A stretch of 15,186 nt of DNA from Caulobacteraceae bacterium (lineage in GTDB: Bacteria > Pseudomonadota > Alphaproteobacteria > Caulobacterales > Caulobacteraceae), in NCBI GenBank assembly GCA_947456005.1, contig CANGRP010000027.1:1-15186 (forward strand). Direction: 5' to 3'. Below, piece after piece: positions 12,386 through 15,186 of the stretch. Each line of letters opens with the position of its first letter. Positions within the stretch are counted from its first letter, which is position 1. The notes beneath the pieces were generated by a model. The model was not told the DNA's origin and ran no database searches. It worked only from the letters and a program-made list of their open reading frames with translations. Made by a program: the position numbers and the translations under genes.

Positions 12386-15186
12386 ATGGCGGACGACGCT
12401 GGACGGATCAACGAACTGCTGGCTGAAACCTCTTTCCTCTATGGCGGGAACGCCGCCTTCATCGAGGATCTTTACGCCCGCTGGCTGAAGGCGCCGGACT
12501 CCGTCGAGGCCTCCTGGCGCAGCTTCTTCGCCTCTGTCCACGACCGGGCCGGCGCCGGCCAGCCCATGGCGCCGCCGTCCTGGACCGCCCGGGCCGCGCC
12601 CGCCGCCCGGCCGGACTGGCTCTCCGCCATCGATGGGCTCTGGCCGGCGGTGGAGGCCAAGCTCGCCTCGAAGATCAGCGATCGGGGGCCCGCCGCCTCG
12701 GCCCACGACGTGCGCGCGGCCACTCTCGATTCCCTGCGCGCCATCATGATGATCCGGGCCTACCGGATGCGGGGCCACCTGCGGGCCAACCTGGACCCCC
12801 TCGGCATCGCCATGCCGGAGGGCGACGCCTCTGAGCTCGATCCCGCCACCTACGGCTTCAGCGAGGCGGACTATGACCGCCCGATCTTCCTCGACTACGT
12901 CCTCGGCCTCGAGACGGGAACGATCCGGGAGATTCTCGCCATCCTCAAACGCACCTACTGCGCCGATATCGGCGTGCAGTACATGCACATCTCCGATCCG
13001 GCCCAGAAGGCCTGGCTGCAAGAGCGGATCGAGGGGCGGGACAAGGAGATCGTCTTCACCCGCGAGGGCAAGATCGCCATCCTGAAGAAGCTGATCGAGA
13101 CCGAGGGCTTCGAACGCTTCCTGCACAAGCGCTTCCCCGGCACCAAGCGCTTCGGCCTCGACGGCGGCGAGTCCATGGTTCCGGCCCTTGAGCAGATCAT
13201 CAAGCGCGGCGGCGCCCTGGGGGTGCAGGACATCGTCATCGGCATGCCTCACCGGGGCCGCCTGAACGTGTTGGCCGCCGTGATGGGTAAGCCCTACCAC
13301 GCCATCTTCCACGAGTTCCAGGGCGGCACGAGCCTGCCCTCGGACGTCGAGGGTTCGGGTGACGTGAAGTACCACATGGGCGCCTCCTCCGATCGCGCCT
13401 TCGATGGCAACACCGTCCATCTGTCCTTGACCGCCAACCCCTCGCACCTGGAGATCGTCAACCCGGTGGTCCTGGGCAAGGCGCGGGCCAAGCAGGCCTT
13501 CGCCCTGAGGGAGACCTCGGACGCTGGCCGCAGCCATGTCCTGCCCCTGCTTCTGCACGGCGACGCCGCCTTCGCCGGCCAGGGCGTGGTGGCCGAATGC
13601 TTCGCCATCTCCGGGACCCGGGGCTACCGGACCGGGGGCTGCCTGCACTTCATCGTCAACAACCAGATCGGCTTCACCACGGCGCCGAAGTACAGCCGCT
13701 CCTCGCCCTATCCGTCCGACGGCGCCCTCATGGTGGAGGCCCCGATCTTCCACGTGAACGGAGATGATCCCGAGGCCACGGTTTTCGTGGTCAAGGTCGC
13801 CACCGAGTTCCGCCAGAAGTTCGGCCGCGACGTCGTTATCGACATGTTCTGCTACCGGCGGTTCGGCCACAACGAGGGCGACGATCCGACCATGACCTCG
13901 CCCCTGATGTACGCTCGCATCAAGGATCATCCGACCACGCGCGAGATCTACACCCGACAGCTGGTGAGCGAAGGCGTGGTCACCGAGGATGAGGTCAACG
14001 CCTTGATCAGCGAGTTCGAGGCCTTCCTCGACCGGGAGTTCGAGGCCGGAAAAACCTTCAAGCCCGACAAGGCTGACTGGCTGGACGGCAAGTGGTCCGG
14101 CCTCGCCCTCCCCGAGGGCGAGGAGCGGCGGGGGAACACCTCTGTCCCGGTCGCCCGGCTGAAGTCCCTGGGCGCGGCCATCACCGCCATCCCGGATGGC
14201 GTCGACGTCCACAAGAACGTCAGGCGGGTCATCGAGGGGCGCAAGGCCGCCATCGAGTCCGGTGAAGGCCTCGACTGGGCCACGGCCGAACACCTGGCGT
14301 TCGGCAGCCTGCTTCAGGACGGCTTCCCCGTCCGCCTGGCCGGCCAGGACAGCGTGCGTGGCACCTTCACCCAGCGCCATTGCGACATCATCGACCAGAC
14401 GACCGAGGCGCACTACACGCCCCTCAACAACCTGGGCGGCGGACAGGCGCACTTCGAGGTGATCGACTCCCCCCTGTCGGAAGAAGCCGTGCTGGGCTTC
14501 GAGTACGGCTTCTCCCTGGCGGATCCCAAGACCCTGGTGCTCTGGGAAGGCCAGTTCGGCGATTTCGCCAACGGCGCCCAGGTGGTGATCGACCAGTTCA
14601 TCTCGTCCGGCGAGCGCAAGTGGCTGCGGATGAGCGGGCTCGTCCTGCTGCTGCCGCATGGCTATGAGGGGCAGGGGCCCGAGCACTCTTCGGCCCGCCT
14701 GGAACGCTTCCTCCAGCTCTGCGCCGAGGACAACCTTCAGGTGGTGAACTGCACCACTCCGGCCAACTACTTCCACGTCCTGCGCCGGCAGATGCGACGG
14801 GAGTTCCGTAAGCCCCTGGTGGTCATGACCCCCAAGTCGCTTCTTCGGCACAAGAAGGCGGTGTCGCTCGTGTCCGAACTGGCGGAGGGGTCATCCTTCC
14901 ACCGGGTGCTGCACGACGATGCCGAGCGCGGTCGCCACACCGCCCTGACCCTCGACCCGCCGGAGAAGATCCGCCGCGTCGTCCTGTGCTCCGGCAAGGT
15001 CTATTATGACCTGCTGGAGGCGCGGGAGGAGAAGGGACTGACCGACATCTACCTGATGCGGCTCGAGCAGTTCTATCCCTGGCCGATGAAGTCCCTCTCC
15101 ACCGAACTGTCCCGCTTCCCCAACGCCGAACTGGTCTGGTGCCAGGAAGAGCCGAAGAACATGGGCGGCTGGACCTTCGTCGATCC
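12386..15186 (+). CDS. sucA: 2-Oxoglutarate dehydrogenase E1 component, C-terminus cut by window edge
   Basis: Thiamine-diphosphate enzyme that decarboxylates 2-oxoglutarate and passes the succinyl group to lipoyl-E2 (SucB, expected just beyond the edge). 933 codons are present, against about 930-990 in the family, so probably the last tens of residues are missing. Residues 8-45 (LLAETSFLYGGNAAFIEDLY, then SVEASWRSFF) are the E2-binding N-terminal region. H289 lies in IGMPHRGRLNVL. The ThDP/Mg2+ motif is G392-D393-A-A-F-A-G-Q-G with N425-N-Q-I-G429. The transketolase-like pyrimidine domain includes LEGQFGDF-type WEGQFGDFANGAQ, GYEGQGPEHSSARLERFL and MTPKSLLRHKKA, and the C-terminal domain begins near RVVLCSGKVYYDL. 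ATG 12386 has AGGCGG 5 nt upstream. A 918-codon frame open on the opposite strand is a composition artefact. Confidence 0.97.
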   Translation, partial: MADDAGRINELLAETSFLYGGNAAFIEDLYARWLKAPDSVEASWRSFFASVHDRAGAGQPMAPPSWTARAAPAARPDWLSAIDGLWPAVEAKLASKISDRGPAASAHDVRAATLDSLRAIMMIRAYRMRGHLRANLDPLGIAMPEGDASELDPATYGFSEADYDRPIFLDYVLGLETGTIREILAILKRTYCADIGVQYMHISDPAQKAWLQERIEGRDKEIVFTREGKIAILKKLIETEGFERFLHKRFPGTKRFGLDGGESMVPALEQIIKRGGALGVQDIVIGMPHRGRLNVLAAVMGKPYHAIFHEFQGGTSLPSDVEGSGDVKYHMGASSDRAFDGNTVHLSLTANPSHLEIVNPVVLGKARAKQAFALRETSDAGRSHVLPLLLHGDAAFAGQGVVAECFAISGTRGYRTGGCLHFIVNNQIGFTTAPKYSRSSPYPSDGALMVEAPIFHVNGDDPEATVFVVKVATEFRQKFGRDVVIDMFCYRRFGHNEGDDPTMTSPLMYARIKDHPTTREIYTRQLVSEGVVTEDEVNALISEFEAFLDREFEAGKTFKPDKADWLDGKWSGLALPEGEERRGNTSVPVARLKSLGAAITAIPDGVDVHKNVRRVIEGRKAAIESGEGLDWATAEHLAFGSLLQDGFPVRLAGQDSVRGTFTQRHCDIIDQTTEAHYTPLNNLGGGQAHFEVIDSPLSEEAVLGFEYGFSLADPKTLVLWEGQFGDFANGAQVVIDQFISSGERKWLRMSGLVLLLPHGYEGQGPEHSSARLERFLQLCAEDNLQVVNCTTPANYFHVLRRQMRREFRKPLVVMTPKSLLRHKKAVSLVSELAEGSSFHRVLHDDAERGRHTALTLDPPEKIRRVVLCSGKVYYDLLEAREEKGLTDIYLMRLEQFYPWPMKSLSTELSRFPNAELVWCQEEPKNMGGWTFVD

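Noticed and set aside
12095..14851. A 918-codon open frame antisense to sucA and sucD
   Set aside because: sucA on the other strand is an unmistakable, fully conserved gene. The antisense product resembles no known protein and arises from the scarcity of stop triplets in GC-rich coding DNA.
1..15186. Mobile elements, CRISPR array, tRNA or rRNA genes
   Set aside because: I looked for transposase-like frames, terminal inverted repeats, spaced direct repeats and tRNA cloverleaf or rRNA signatures and saw none.

Overview
This 15.2 kb window is GC-rich chromosomal DNA, very probably from an alphaproteobacterium of the Caulobacterales/Phenylobacterium kind. That placement is inferred from the gene content (sucC-sucD-sucA cluster, a glutathione-transferase-fold protein resembling Caulobacter FzlA beside queG) and from codon bias towards G/C in the third position. 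I see no tRNA, rRNA, CRISPR array, insertion sequence or phage gene. It is compactly packed with 14 genes and has no gap over about 130 bp.

Left arm (1-3885, minus strand): a likely operon reading leftwards. It holds a stand-alone citrate-synthase-family enzyme, a FieF/YiiP-type metal exporter of the cation diffusion facilitator family, an FzlA-like protein, and queG (tRNA epoxyqueuosine reductase), which runs off the left edge. Diverging from it at 3996 is a second citrate-synthase-family protein that carries an N-terminal helix-turn-helix DNA-binding domain and starts at TTG. The AT-rich gap between the two contains a tight cluster of TTGA-type half-sites. This pair is the most unusual part of the window.

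Middle (5156-7571): a small DUF2237 protein of unknown function overlaps the 3' end of the HTH-citrate synthase. Diverging from it is a CitE/HpcH-type CoA-ester lyase, translationally coupled (ATGA) to an exported protein I cannot identify. A HIT-family protein follows, convergent.

Right arm (7696-15186): TCA-cycle genes. mdh encodes a type-2 malate dehydrogenase. A membrane-anchored LytTR regulator and a divergent DUF2306 membrane protein sit between mdh and sucC. Then come sucC and sucD (succinyl-CoA synthetase, coupled through TAATG) and sucA (E1 of 2-oxoglutarate dehydrogenase, cut by the right edge). A good sigma-70-like promoter lies before sucC, with a stem-loop at the predicted transcript 5' end.

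Together, the region clusters central carbon and acyl-CoA enzymes: citrate synthase fold (two genes), CoA-ester lyase, malate dehydrogenase, succinyl-CoA synthetase and oxoglutarate dehydrogenase. Two regulators (HTH-citrate synthase and LytTR) are embedded among them.
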